Source: Phycomyces blakesleeanus NRRL 1555(-)
Lineage: Eukaryota; Mucoromycota; Mucoromycetes; Mucorales; Phycomycetaceae
Length of the DNA stretch: 64,000 nt
NCBI RefSeq assembly: GCF_001638985.1
Contig: NW_017265150.1
Location: 248,001 to 312,000 of the forward strand
Direction of reading: 5' to 3'
Every line of letters begins with the position of its first letter. Within the stretch, counting starts at the first letter, position 1. Positions 1 to 11,278 of this stretch are shown piece after piece. The notes under the pieces were generated by a model. The model made no database searches. It was not told the origin of the DNA and was given only the letters and a program-made list of their open reading frames with translations. The translations under genes were made by a program, and so were the position numbers.

Positions 1-160
1 CAACTTTTGTTTTTGTTGTATTTCAAAAAATAAAAGAAAAAAAAAGATTTAGTTTATCTATCCAATGGTCGGGCCGGAAAAGGGAAGGAGATCTTGAAAC
101 GCCATTTTTATTTATATTTATATATATATTCTGCTAGTATATTCTATATATGTTACTTAC

Positions 161-644
161 TTCAATAAAAGATAACACACTCTGAGCGTCACTGACACCC
201 ACATCCTGGAGGGGTTCGTTCACAACAGCAGTAAAGCCTTTCAAGGTAGTAGTGTTTTGGTTACAGCACACGACTGCATAGCTTTCATCAGTTACCAGGT
301 TACGAACAACCTTGTACCAATTGCGATATTCGACTGAAAATCCGTTTGCAGTATCTATTTGATACAAGAACAAATATACAGGAATTATTATCATTGCTGT
401 TGCTGCTATTACTTCTTTTCTTATAAATCATATATAATGGTATGATATACAGTGTAAAATTCAAATTTGATAAAAAAATAAAATAATAATTTCATGTATA
501 TGTTTCAAACGCACCATTCAGAACACCTTGAATAGATTCGTAATGGTTGACTGAAGTGTCGAATGAAGCGTCTTGACCAAAAACAGTCGAAACAGCCAAG
601 GAAAGTAATAAGATAGTACAAGAGTACCAGGTAAGGTCTCTCAT
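161..644 (-). CDS. Secreted fungal periplasmic-binding-protein-like protein (partial, runs toward left edge)
   Basis: Two exons are clear: 515-644 (MRDLTWYS start, a hydrophobic signal peptide ending near VFGQDAS) and 161-333. The intron uses a GTGCGT donor and a TTTTCAG acceptor. Joining them gives a reading frame of exactly 101 codons containing VEYRNWYKVVRNL, ESYAVVCCNQ, then AVVNEPLQDVGV and LSFIE. This pattern (VEY.N.YK.V.N, Y.L.QCG, VPL..V.V, P(F/Y)IE) is the start of a family of secreted fungal proteins that resemble ABC-transporter substrate-binding proteins. Their role is not established; ligand or metal binding outside the cell is usually supposed. A GTAAGT donor at 155-160 ends the second exon, so the gene continues leftward, and members are normally several hundred residues. 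Only about the first third is seen. The two adjacent Cys in VCCN are typical of the conserved Cys position. Family assignment is from memory of motifs, not a search. Confidence 0.6.
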
Positions 645-888
645 AGTGCCCAAAGTTGAGGTCAAGTCAAAAGAAACAGATCTTTTATATATGAAATCTA
701 CGCACCATATATATATATATACTTTTTTTTTCATTTTCTCTTTGGGCCATCAAAATTCGGAGTCTTAACAAGATCTCTTAAAAAAAAACCAGGAGATTGT
801 ACTTTGGCACCGCTTTTTTTCTTCCTGATCATCTTGTGGAACATAAAGGGTCTTTGCGTAACTCCAGTGAGATCTAAGCAAAATATAC

Positions 889-928
<40 letters not shown>

Positions 929-1585
929 CCTCAGCGAAACCACTGTCAGATTTCTTGATCTCTAGTCTTGAATAAACTACACATCCTTATGCGGCATCTT
1001 TTAAGGAACTCTACTGAATAAGGTAAGAATTCATTTTCTCAGAAATAACAGTATATATTTTATAAGTTAAAAAAAAAGTCTAATATGTAGATCCCTTTCT
1101 ATTTTGAGCTGTGGCTCTTAGACCATGCTAATTGTATTCGATTGAGTTTGGGGCCGGATTTTGGGATGGCTACTAGTCAAAGCATTTGATTTCCCAATGT
1201 GGATTCCAGCATATCGTGTAGGGGAATCAGTATGACAGCTAGCACCATTTCAGAATATAAACATGATGTACTGTTCATAACCTTTTCTTCCTCTTCTCAT
1301 GTTCTGAAAAGAAAGGTGATCAGGTTGCAAGAAAAAGTTTTGCAAAAAAAAAAGAGGTATATTTATGGGAGAAGTGACTCAGTTTTATGCTGTCAAGGCA
1401 GTCTGTGCGGTCTGTGTGTCTATCTAAATAAAGAAACAAAAATAGTACCTCTTTAGTTTATTTTTATTGCTTTTCTTTATTACTCATATCATGCCCTCAA
1501 AAAAGAAAGAGTGGGGATCATTCTTATATAGGATTCTGTTCAATCTTTCTTCCTTTTCATTAAAGAAAATACATGTATAAGTGTA
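645..1585. other. Intergenic region with CA microsatellite
   Basis: No convincing gene is visible. It holds a short AT run near 705-720, a (CA)n tract at about 897-922 and AT-rich DNA. This is presumably the promoter of the secreted-protein gene to the left and the 3' flank of the KCTD-type gene to the right. An open frame at 1199-1456 has no recognisable motif and no splice support. Confidence 0.5.
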
Positions 1586-3293
1586 TTACTTTAGCAGGTC
1601 AATTAGACCTTGAATCTGGTAATATTTTGCCTAAAAATCATAAAATCACAAAATCACAAAACCAAAATTAATACGCGATATGTAAACCATTTCAAGTTTA
1701 AGCCTACTTCTTGTAACAGTTCTTGACGGCTAAAGAAAGATAATGAGAAGACATGGAAATTAAAATTGAAGCTTGTAGATCACAAAAAATATATGTATAG
1801 TCGACTCAATGGTAAGCTTACATTGTCTTGTCTTGAAGGATTGTTGGAGGAATCTATAATAATAATCGTAATAATATATCAAAGAGCTGTATGTATGTAT
1901 GTATGTATGTATGTATGTATGTATTTGATGGCTTACTCGAAGATCACGAAGGTAATTTAGGACAAGTCTAAAATGTGATGGATCTCGGTCGATAAAATAT
2001 GATCCATCGCCTCCAGGTGTTAATACATGCTTTCCAGAAAACATTGTAGCCAAAAGACTGTCTGGATCCCGCCTTAATGTACCAAGGGATGTCTGTTCAA
2101 AGTAGATAAGTAAATATAATGATTTTGATGTGCATATATACTTGCCTCAAAGATACCTCCTCCAACATTCAACCGCACCTACAACAGATAGATAGGTATA
2201 TATCACTTATGTGTTCAAACCAAGTGATAGTCTTCTGGGATATACGCTACCTTTTCACTTTGAAATCGGATAGTTTCTAAGAATTAGATGTTAGTTACAC
2301 ACATACATCTAATTATAATCCTATTTTACCTTGGGTATCCATGTTTGATTCTTTTGAAAATTTCATTTTTTGTTTCAATAAACGGTCGCGACGTTCCATC
2401 AGAGACAGGGCCATATCACTATAGGCATCTTCCATCTTTTCATGAAAGTCTGCCTTTGTTATTTCAAAGCTGCTGTCGAGGGCCTTGATTTCATTTAGAG
2501 TGTTTTGAATGTCTTTGTATATAGCTGAATAAAAAATATAAGATATAAGTATGTGTGTCGTAACAAGGCTTATACAAGTAAATAATAAGCTTACCTTGTT
2601 TCATTGTTTCCAAGCTTTCACTCAACATTCGGTATTCTGGTTCATATTCTATTATGATTTTATTATAAAAAAAAATAAAATAAAAAAATTAACAAGCTTA
2701 TTACAGCCTTTCTTTATTGACCGCTAACTAAAATTTCCCAAAAAGAATAATAATATATATATATATATAAAAGGTGGGTTTGGATTGGATTGGATTGGGG
2801 TTTTTGTTTTTATTTTTTTTCTACCTTCCCATATGTTCCACTGATGAGATGTGCTTGTGCTCCTTTCAGTAATATTATCTAGCCAATCGTCCTTTCGGTA
2901 TCCTCGTCGTTCGTCATCGTCATCTTCATCGGCTTCGTTGTCAGTATAGTTGGTTTGATTGTCTTGGTCATCGATTGATAATTGCTGACTGGCCATGGCT
3001 AATTCAACCAAGAGATCTTGATGACCATGGGGTTCAAGGTCAGCTATAGAGAGTGCAGAGCCAAACAGACTGGAGTGTGGAGAGATACCGTTGGAATCAG
3101 TAAAAACTCGATGGCTGCTGGCCTCACTTCCGATAGACGAAAGTGGAATGCGAGATTGTTTGATGGATTGGTCCTGGTATCCCAGACGTTTGATTTGATC
3201 TTTTTCGGCGTAGTCTTGAAAGGCAATACCAGCCAAGGATTGTTGGCCCATTACTGGAGATTGATGGGTTGGTGAGTGAGGATGAGCATCCAT
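1586..3293 (-). CDS. KCTD-type BTB/T1 domain protein
   Basis: Nine exons join in phase: 2825-3293, 2595-2648, 2330-2524, 2251-2276, 2146-2178, 1937-2092, 1822-1853, 1708-1729 and 1586-1630, giving 343 residues. The N-terminal 155 residues are polar, with an acidic run (DEADEDDDDE). A helical, probably coiled-coil stretch follows (YKDIQNTLNEIKALD, then MEDAYSDMALSLMERRD). The C-terminal 100 residues are a T1-type BTB domain: VRLNVGGGIFE, LGTLRRDPDSLLATMFSG, DGSYFIDRDPSHFRLVLNYL and AKYYQIQGLIDLL. KCTD proteins form oligomers, and many act as substrate adaptors for Cullin-3 ubiquitin ligases; the exact partner here is unknown. There are no membrane segments, so it is not a potassium channel. 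Very small exons (22, 26, 32, 33 nt) split the BTB domain. Intron 5 has a GC donor (GAG|GCAAGT), which is the only way to join IFE to TSLGT. Start chosen at MDAHPHS; an upstream exon cannot be excluded. Confidence 0.85.
1888..1924. repeat. (TATG)n microsatellite
   Basis: About nine TATG units lie inside an intron of the KCTD-type gene, between exons 6 and 7. This is a simple-sequence repeat with no predicted function. Confidence 0.9.
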
Positions 3294-3946
3294 CACCAAG
3301 ATCTTTTTTTTATTGTTTTTTTTTTGCACAATGGGGTCCGTGCGTACAAAAACTAGAAACAAAAAAAAACAAGAAAAACAAGAATGTATGTGTATAGACA
3401 AAAAAGGGAAAGAAAGGCTATATGTATGTAGACAAACTAAAGTGTATAATATTTTCTGGCACATGATTAACAAACCCATATACATAATATTTAAGGTTTT
3501 GCGCACACAGTACAAAGCGTATGTGTGTGTGTGTGTGTAGTATATGTGGATATTATTAAACTCTGCGTTCATCTTTGCAGACTGAAAAATAATACTATAA
3601 CTATCAATGAAAAAAAATGAAAAAAAAGATAGCGTGAAATTGAAAGAAAAGGAAAGGGAAATAATGGAGGAGGGGGCAATAGGAAGGAGATGGGTATTAT
3701 TTACACAGGAGGGGTGAAATGCAATAGAAAGATGGAAAGTGGACAAAGAGGAGGATGGGTAAGGGGATAAGGGGATAAGGGGATCAATCGATCCAATAAA
3801 TATAAAAGAAAAGAAAAGAAAAGAGATCCAAAAGCTTAAAGAAGTCTGTCTCTCTATCTACCTCTCTCTGTCTCTCTCTGTCTCTCTCTCTCTCTCTTTT
3901 TATTTCTCTTTTCCCTCCTCTCCTCTCTTCCCAAAGAGTCAAAACT
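3294..3946. other. Intergenic region with GT and CT microsatellites
   Basis: The region between the start of the KCTD-type gene and the stop of the RhoGAP gene. It contains a (GT)n tract near 3520-3538, short AGGGGAT repeats near 3758-3783 and a CT-rich tract at about 3843-3899. On the minus strand the latter is a GA-rich stretch upstream of the KCTD-type gene, which may be promoter or 5' UTR. No gene seen. Confidence 0.5.
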
Positions 3947-4460
3947 TTAACCTTTCATTAGTTGGCCGGTGACTAGGCTAGCATCTTCATCGTAAAGACA
4001 CATATTACGATCGACAGATATTTCAGTAATAAGGGTCTTGAGGAAGGACTGTTCGTATTTAGAGTTCTCAAAGACGGTCGTCAGGCTCTCTGAAGGGCAG
4101 CGCAAGAAGTTTGGTGCAAACACCATGGCAAGATTAGAGATGTTCATTAGTGTGTGTTCGGTGATGACCGGGTCAGTAAAGTCTTGCAAGAAGCTGATCA
4201 TGTACAGCACAATTCGTCGGTTGATGTGTGGAAGGGCATTCACGATCGCTAGTGCTTTTGCAGGATCTTCGGCACATCGAATACAGCCATCATAAAACTC
4301 TGGCAAGATGAGTGGACTGGATAGTTCTCTCAGCCAAAGCTTAATCAAACTAGCCGGCACATTGGGGTCTGTAATTAGAGAGGTGTCGTAGTTGCCGTTT
4401 TCAATGCGAATACGCTATCGAATATAACATTTTATAATTGATTTATACATGAGTTACTCT

Positions 4461-4503
<43 letters not shown>

Positions 4504-6655
4504 TAATTACCAGATCTGTAACTGCATCTGCGTCTCCAGATACTCGGAATATGCCTTCAGATTTCTGGCCATTCATTTCACGGACTGCTTCAGCTAAAAA
4601 TGGTACAATCTGAGGCAATTGGAGAGATTTGACTTGCTCCTTATTTTTCTGGAGCCCCATGATGAATTCAAGTGATTCTCCAAATACACTTGGTTTAAAA
4701 GGTGCTTCCTATTTGTGTGTTTATATATATATATATATAGTTATAGATGATATATTTATGTGTGTAATTCTATCTTACCTTTGCACGCTCGATTTCAGGT
4801 GGAGTGAGAACCTTACCCTTGGCTCCTCTGATACAGATCCGCTTTAGTTTTGTTGACACATGTCGGCTCATGACATCAGTCTGATTTTCTTTGGTGTGGT
4901 GGTGCTGTTCAACAAAGTGGCCAAGATATCCTTCAAGGTTTTTTGAGGGAGGAAATGTGACGCTGATAACACACAAGATTTCCCATCCCCTTTTGATACT
5001 CTCTCTGAAATAAATAAATGAAAAAAAAAAAATAGTTGTAGAAGAAGAGAAACAATATTTAAGGTCAATTTATACTTTACTATCTGTATAATAAAACTTA
5101 CCCACTAGGATTATCACGAATCTGTTTACAGACCTGTACATAGATCTCATCTCGCATCTGTCCCTTGGTAATGCCGCACACAAGAATGCTCTGGTAATCC
5201 TCAATTTCTGTCATACTTCTAGGACGTGGTCTATCTCCCATAATTGTCTGGACTAGTTTAAAGCATCGAAGGGCGTCTTTGTAGAGTTCTTTGTTGAGCA
5301 TTATCAGAGGTTGTCGAAGTGAATCCTGTTGATCTAGCATTAATTTTGCTTTATTTTAAAGAGTAACCTCATTCCTCTACACAATACATATATATATATA
5401 TATATTCATATACTTTTTTTTTTACCTTTGTCCATTGAAGCATCTCGGTCATAGGAACTCTGCGTCTAAAGAGCCCTCTTTTGTGAGTGGAAAAGTATTT
5501 TTGGGCAAATCCGTCAATAGCGAATCGATTGATATCCTGGCGAAGACCAGTTGGAAGAGTTGGCCTAACCCCCCCACAGCACATACAGACACAGAGATAA
5601 TTTAAATGTGAATATAGCACAAATGTGTTTTTAGAATAAAAACAAGTATTAATATATCTTACGATGCAAGAGGACCAGGAATAGGAGATAGTTGTGGCTG
5701 TTGTTGTTGTTGTGATTGTGATTGTGATTGTAGTTGCGTTTGCAGTTGAAGTTGTAGCTGCTGTTGCTGTGGCTGCTGCGGTTGTTGTGATTGCTGTTGT
5801 TGCTGTTGCTGTTGTTGTTGTTGTTTCATTGGATTCATTAATTCAGCAGCCTCTAAGTAAATAAATAAAAGAAGAAAGAGAGGAAAGAAAAAAAAAAGAT
5901 ATATAAAATTGAATTTTTCTTTAAATAAAATAAAATAAAAAAAAGGTTAATAATTCATACCAGGAGTGTTTACTGGTGCACTGATAGCAATTGAGTAGCG
6001 ACTTGTAGCAGGTGAGACACCCGAACGAGAGACGAGGCTTTTGAGGGGATTGCCCATTGCCCCTGAGCCTTGAGAGGTTGCCTTTTGGGAGCGACTAAAG
6101 TTAAAGGCCGAGAAGTGGGAGAGGCGGCGGGAACGATCACCGAGAGAAGAGTTCTAAGATACAAATATATATATATATATATGTAAGACACATTGTGTCT
6201 ATGTATTGATACACACACACACACACACACACACACAAAGAGACCACTTATTATCAGTGTGTTTTTTTTTTAAAAAAAATTACTTGAGTGTCTGTGCTGT
6301 GAAGACTTTGTTTGCGAGTTGGTGGGTTGAGTAGCTTCCCGAGATTGAAAGGGAATCCGGTGGCAGGGGTATCTGAAAGAGCTAATTCGGATATCCTTGT
6401 GTGAGAAGAAATGTCACTGCTTACAGCAACAGGGTCTTTGCCGCCATCCGACGTGGATCGAACATGGAGCGATGACCGGGGCCGTGTCTGGAGAGGAGCG
6501 AGATCGAGCGATCGACTATTGCGCTTCGTTTCTGGAGAACTAGCCCCGGTGCGGCAGGGTGTGTTGTCAGGCGTCAGAATGACAGGGAGAGAGAGACGTT
6601 CTCTAAAAACAGCCGATTTCTATAGATCCTTTTCATGTCAGTCAATTATTCTTCA

Positions 6656-6686
<31 letters not shown>

Positions 6687-7113
6687 TATATAAAGGGGAA
6701 ACACACACACACATATATATATATATATTTAAATGGATTTTCTTGCACCCCTCAATTATTATTATTATGTTTTGCATATACACCAAATCTTACTTGGACT
6801 CGGATCATGGATATAATGGACACATCTACAGGATGATGCCAATCAAGGACACCGGTCAAAGGGTGGAAGAAATAGGTCGTCTGGCGCTGCTCATCCCACA
6901 GTTCCCAGCAATCTCCTTCTGGATTTGCTGGTTTTCTATCCAATCGATTGAGTTTTTCAGGTTTCTTTGGTTGACAAGCAGATCGATCCGTCACTCACAT
7001 GGTGCCGCTCGTCGGTCTTTGTAAAATACATTCGCCTGTGGACTATATAACATTTATATGTATGCGTGTATGTATGTACATTTGTATGTATGTATGTATG
7101 TATGTATGTGTAT

Positions 7114-7152
<39 letters not shown>

Positions 7153-7288
7153 TTTAATGATGAGTTTATTTTACTTCAAAATAATAATCATAATAGTGAT
7201 AATTGTATCTTGGGTGCTTTACCGGATTTGCATACAAGGAGTCTGTGGACTGGCTGTCGGGAATCTCTATCCAGTCGTAATGAGACAT
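3947..7288 (-). CDS. WW-MyTH4-RhoGAP protein (ARHGAP39/Vilse-like)
   Basis: Eleven exons join in phase: 7223-7288, 6999-7042, 6830-6935, 6284-6619, 5961-6153, 5663-5852, 5426-5564, 5102-5325, 4779-5004, 4511-4708 and 3947-4414, giving 729 residues. Two WW-like repeats lie at about residues 5-35 (DWIEI, YAN, TGECILQRP) and 42-72 (CWELWDEQ, TTYFFHPLTG, DWHHP). A Ser-rich region and a long Gln tract (about 250-312) follow. A MyTH4 domain (about 320-508) shows RQPLIML, FKLVQTIMGDR, KGQMRDEIYVQVCKQ, KRGWEILCV, FPPSKNLEGYL. A RhoGAP domain (about 515-720) has the arginine finger in GIFRVSGD (near residue 563), LWLRELSSPL and NLAMVFAPNFLR. RhoGAPs speed GTP hydrolysis on Rho-family GTPases, and MyTH4 domains often bind microtubules or membranes. 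The order WW, WW, MyTH4, RhoGAP is that of animal ARHGAP39 (Vilse/CrossGAP). The GAP catalytic residue is present, so it should be active. It lies just downstream of a RhoGEF on the same strand. Confidence 0.85.
4467..4498. repeat. (GA)n microsatellite in a RhoGAP intron
   Basis: AC followed by AG dinucleotides between exons 10 and 11 of the RhoGAP gene, next to the 5' splice site. A simple repeat. Confidence 0.85.
7082..7151. repeat. Compound (TATG)n-(GATA)n microsatellite
   Basis: About eight TATG units followed by about nine GATA units, within the first intron of the RhoGAP gene. Likely polymorphic between strains. Confidence 0.9.
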
Positions 7289-7955
7289 GATGATGAGAGA
7301 AGATTACTATAAAAGAAGAAGAAGAAGTGAAAGATGTTTGGGGTCTTCTGCAAGAGGATTCTTGTGTAAAGATGAGCGAGATGAATGAATAAAAAAAAAT
7401 TAAAAAAGAACGAGGTTGTGTGATTTGTAGAAGGACTGGGAGGGGTGATGGAAAGAGATTGGGGTGAAAAAAAAAAAAAAAAGGGAGATTTCATCCGTCT
7501 TTCTTGGTCTCACACCTTTATTTTTTATTTTATTTTATTTTATTTTATTTTTTGATATGCTATTAGTCTTTTGTATTTCATTTTTTGTATATTATATATA
7601 TTATATATATATTATATATATATATATATATTATACATATATTTTGAGCCTTTCTTTTCTTCTATATATCCGTCACTTGCACTCAATTGCTTTTCAATGA
7701 ACTACTTAGAGAGTTGCACAGACCCGCGCGGTGTGTGGGCTAAATTCAGCCACGAACTCTGGGCTTGTTTCTTGTTTAGGGAAGCTACAAATCAAAACCA
7801 TGTCGAAAGTGACCCATCTCAGGTACATACACGTGCAAACACAGCCAGCCATTTAGGTACCCGCCCTTTCTCACTCGAGTAAAAATAATAATATTATTAT
7901 TGCTTCCAAACAGACAGACAGACAGACATATATATATAGACAGGCATGCAGAGAA

Positions 7956-7995
<40 letters not shown>

Positions 7996-8162
7996 TGCGC
8001 GCATGCAAAAGTCAGTCAATTACTTTTGTCTCTCTATCTATTTCTTTAGCTGTGTACAAATTCAACCTTGACCTTCGTTCTCAATTTTACAGAAAAATTA
8101 TATAAATATGTATATATTTCACATATAGATTCACAATCGTTGGAAACCATTCAAGAATTTAC
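7289..8162. other. Intergenic region between RhoGAP start and RhoGEF stop
   Basis: Holds a TTTTA tandem run near 7516-7550, TA repeats near 7588-7632, a modestly GC-richer stretch at 7690-7880 with no recognised product, a CAGA run near 7912-7927 and a (GA)n tract at about 7962-7992. It should contain the RhoGAP promoter and the RhoGEF 3' end. No gene seen. Confidence 0.5.
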
Positions 8163-11100
8163 TTAAGATGGCCGCAGAATAAACGAAAATATCAACTGTA
8201 CATTTGCTTTGAAATCTAATTTACAACCATGAACCTCATTAAGTTCATAGTCATGCGTCACTCGAATAGAATCACCAAACAAAACATCAAGCAATTCGCC
8301 CTACAAGATGAAAAAGAAAAAAAAAAAGCTCTTGTTTAGTAACACTACATATATCTCTTAACCAGCATTTTCTTTAAAAAACAATGATAATTGAATTGAG
8401 TATCTTACAGTATCGGCGTGGTGAATCTCAATCATATTCTCACTGAATCCAGCTATGAATGGATATCGATAAACAACATGATCCACCGGGGTTTCCCAAT
8501 CAAATAACACGGGTGATCTATGGTCGTAAAAAGTCATATATATATGTGTGTGTGTGTGTGTGTTATCATTAGCATTCGTTTACAAGCAAGAGCAAGATCA
8601 AAATCAAAATCAAACTTACGTATCATCCTGAAATACGACATTTCTACTTTTGGTGATGTAAAATACCACCTTGTTGTAGCACACCAGCGCTCTATCCTCT
8701 GAAGCCAAAAAGATAGCCAACGGTTTGCTATCCAGCAGGTGCTTATTGAATGTACTTAGTGCGGGCGAACTTATGTCGTTTATCAAATTCTCGGTTACAG
8801 TAAGATTCGTGAGGTTGATCATCTCAAACCCTTGTTCACACGCAATAAACAATCTCGTGTTGAAGAATTGAACATTGAAACACTCTGCGCCGACACAAAA
8901 GACCTATATCATTTTTTTTTATATTTATATTGATTGATTGATTGATCCATTGATTCGATTTGATTTTGATTTATTGATTTGATTTGATTTGATTTATTAG
9001 AACATGAGATTTTGTTTTTAGCTGTGTGAGCTTGAGTATAAGTATGGGTGTATAGTCTATTTACCTTGTCACTGTCAAACCATGAATTTGAAGAATTAAT
9101 CAACCGTCGTTCGCTTGGTGCCAGCATGATTTCCTTGATGTTTGGCTTAGGCCGAAGAGGGAAAAACATACTATTGTTTCCTTTGCGTTTCTTGTAGATC
9201 AAATAATCTTGTCCGTTGTACTGGCCCACTTTCATAAAGTTGACGTGTTTGTCTATTTCTTTCACCAGGCGCTCGAGCGGTTTGGGACTACCAGTATCGC
9301 CAAATGCAGCGAGAGGATAACCCAAGAGAACTTTATCTAAATAAGATACATATCATATCATATTTGTAAAAAAAGTGTAAGCAAGTATTAGAGTGAATGT
9401 ATCTATATGTCTATCTAGTATTACCTGCAAGTACTAGAAGAACACCGTGCTTATGCATCACGGCAATCTGAGTCACATTCTTGATAAAAAGAGTACGACG
9501 CAAGGTGCCATCTACACAATTCATCAAATATATACTACTCTCTGTACCAATGGCAATACACTTTTGTCTACGAATGTTTTCTAATATAGATATATAAAAA
9601 AAAGAACTGTCAGTAGTAATTCTTTTGGCTAATAAACATAGTTGGCACTATTCAACACTGTCAAAATTTACCAAACGGAGCAGTGCATCGAATTGTGCCT
9701 TCTCCTCGCTTAGGAAGAATGTCTCCAACTTGGAATGATTTGTCATCAATGCATACCAAATCACAGAACTTCACATCCTCCCAACGCTTCCTGACTTCTT
9801 CCTTGGCTTTATCGATCACCGCCATCCAGCTACAGACTTCCTCTGATGTCTTGAAGGCAAGACAGGTGTCCGCTTCACGCTGTCCGCTGCTTCCGATTGC
9901 CAAGACATAATCGGCAGCCTGAGACGACACACCGCTGCTGGTGCCGTTGCCTGCTGAGCCACGCAGAGAGCTAGATAACGAAACCGGGGGCAGTTCGCGA
10001 CAATTGGCCAACAGGATCGGGATGGGTCTTCTCAAGAGCCGGTACTCTTCTTCAAGAGCGTAGTGTTTGACTTTGACGAGCAGCAGAAAATTGTCGAGCA
10101 CGAACATCTTGGTGTCGACCGAATCACTTGAATTCTTTATCTTGACATTTCCGTGTCGCAGGAGCTTGCGCTCCGGATCCAAAAGGCGGAGAGGGGTCAG
10201 GAAGTGGGTTTTGGTCTTAGAACCAAGCCCGATTTCGAGTGCCTGGAGGTTGATGATATCCTCAGAAGCCGCGACCTCCTCGTCATTTATGCGGGCCAGG
10301 TTCTTTACGACCGCGACACACTGTAGGAGGTCCTCGTATGTGGAGTTGTACTTGGCCGTCTTTTTGACAAGACTTTCGAGAATGAGGATGATATTGACGC
10401 TGCGTCGGACAGGTTGAAGGAGGATGTTTCGGAATCCGAGTCGATTGAGGGCATGTCTGGATCCAAGATCTTCAATAAGAAGCCCAAACTCTTCGTTTCT
10501 TTGGCTGTATTGTTTGATAGCATGGGTCATGAACGGAATGCTTTTGGAGTATGCCCTGACTGGCTCTTCAAACTCAAGATAATACTTGAGAAGGATATCG
10601 TCTATCCGGGGCAGACACTCGCCTTCGTACTCCTCCTGACGTCTGTGCATCTCGTCATACATTGCAGAGGTCCTATCAAGGAACCATTTGTAGTTTGGAA
10701 ACATAATCCGCATAAAATCTTTCTTTTCTTCTGCAGAAAGTAAGGTTGTTCCATCAAGTTCCGGAATGATTATCTAAGGGGAGAGGGGATGAGGAATAGA
10801 GGGGGGGACAAATGGAAGAGAGGAGGAAGAGTTTGAGTGTTTGTGCAAAAAATATAAAAAATAAAATAAAAATGTCAGCCTTGTTTTTTTTGGGGGTTAT
10901 TGTTAAAAGTTTATTTATTGTTTACCTGATCAATAGCTTTCAATAAATTAAGGTGGTTTCTCTCGGTGTATATGAGTTCGAACATGAGTTCTTGCCGTGT
11001 AATCTCTTCTGCCGGCAAACTCTTGACCAGTTCTTCTGGGGCTAGCTTAACCCATGATTTGTGGTTCTTGTACTTTAGGGGAAGGGGAAGTGGAAAGAGG

Positions 11101-11233
11101 AGGAGTAAAGGCGAGTTAATATCAGTATATGTATGTATATTTAAGCTAATCAAATATGTGTATCAATTTACATCGTCCGGGTCTTCTTTAGTTGGATCAA
11201 CATTGAGAACCAGGGGCTGCAACTACAAATGAG

Positions 11234-11278
<45 letters not shown>

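Noticed and set aside
1199..1456. Plus-strand open frame of 85 codons
   Set aside because: No motif, no splice links and low complexity; likely chance.
10067..10743. Plus-strand open frames opposite the RhoGEF DH-PH exon
   Set aside because: They are shadows of the coding strand; the minus-strand translation has clear DH/PH motifs.
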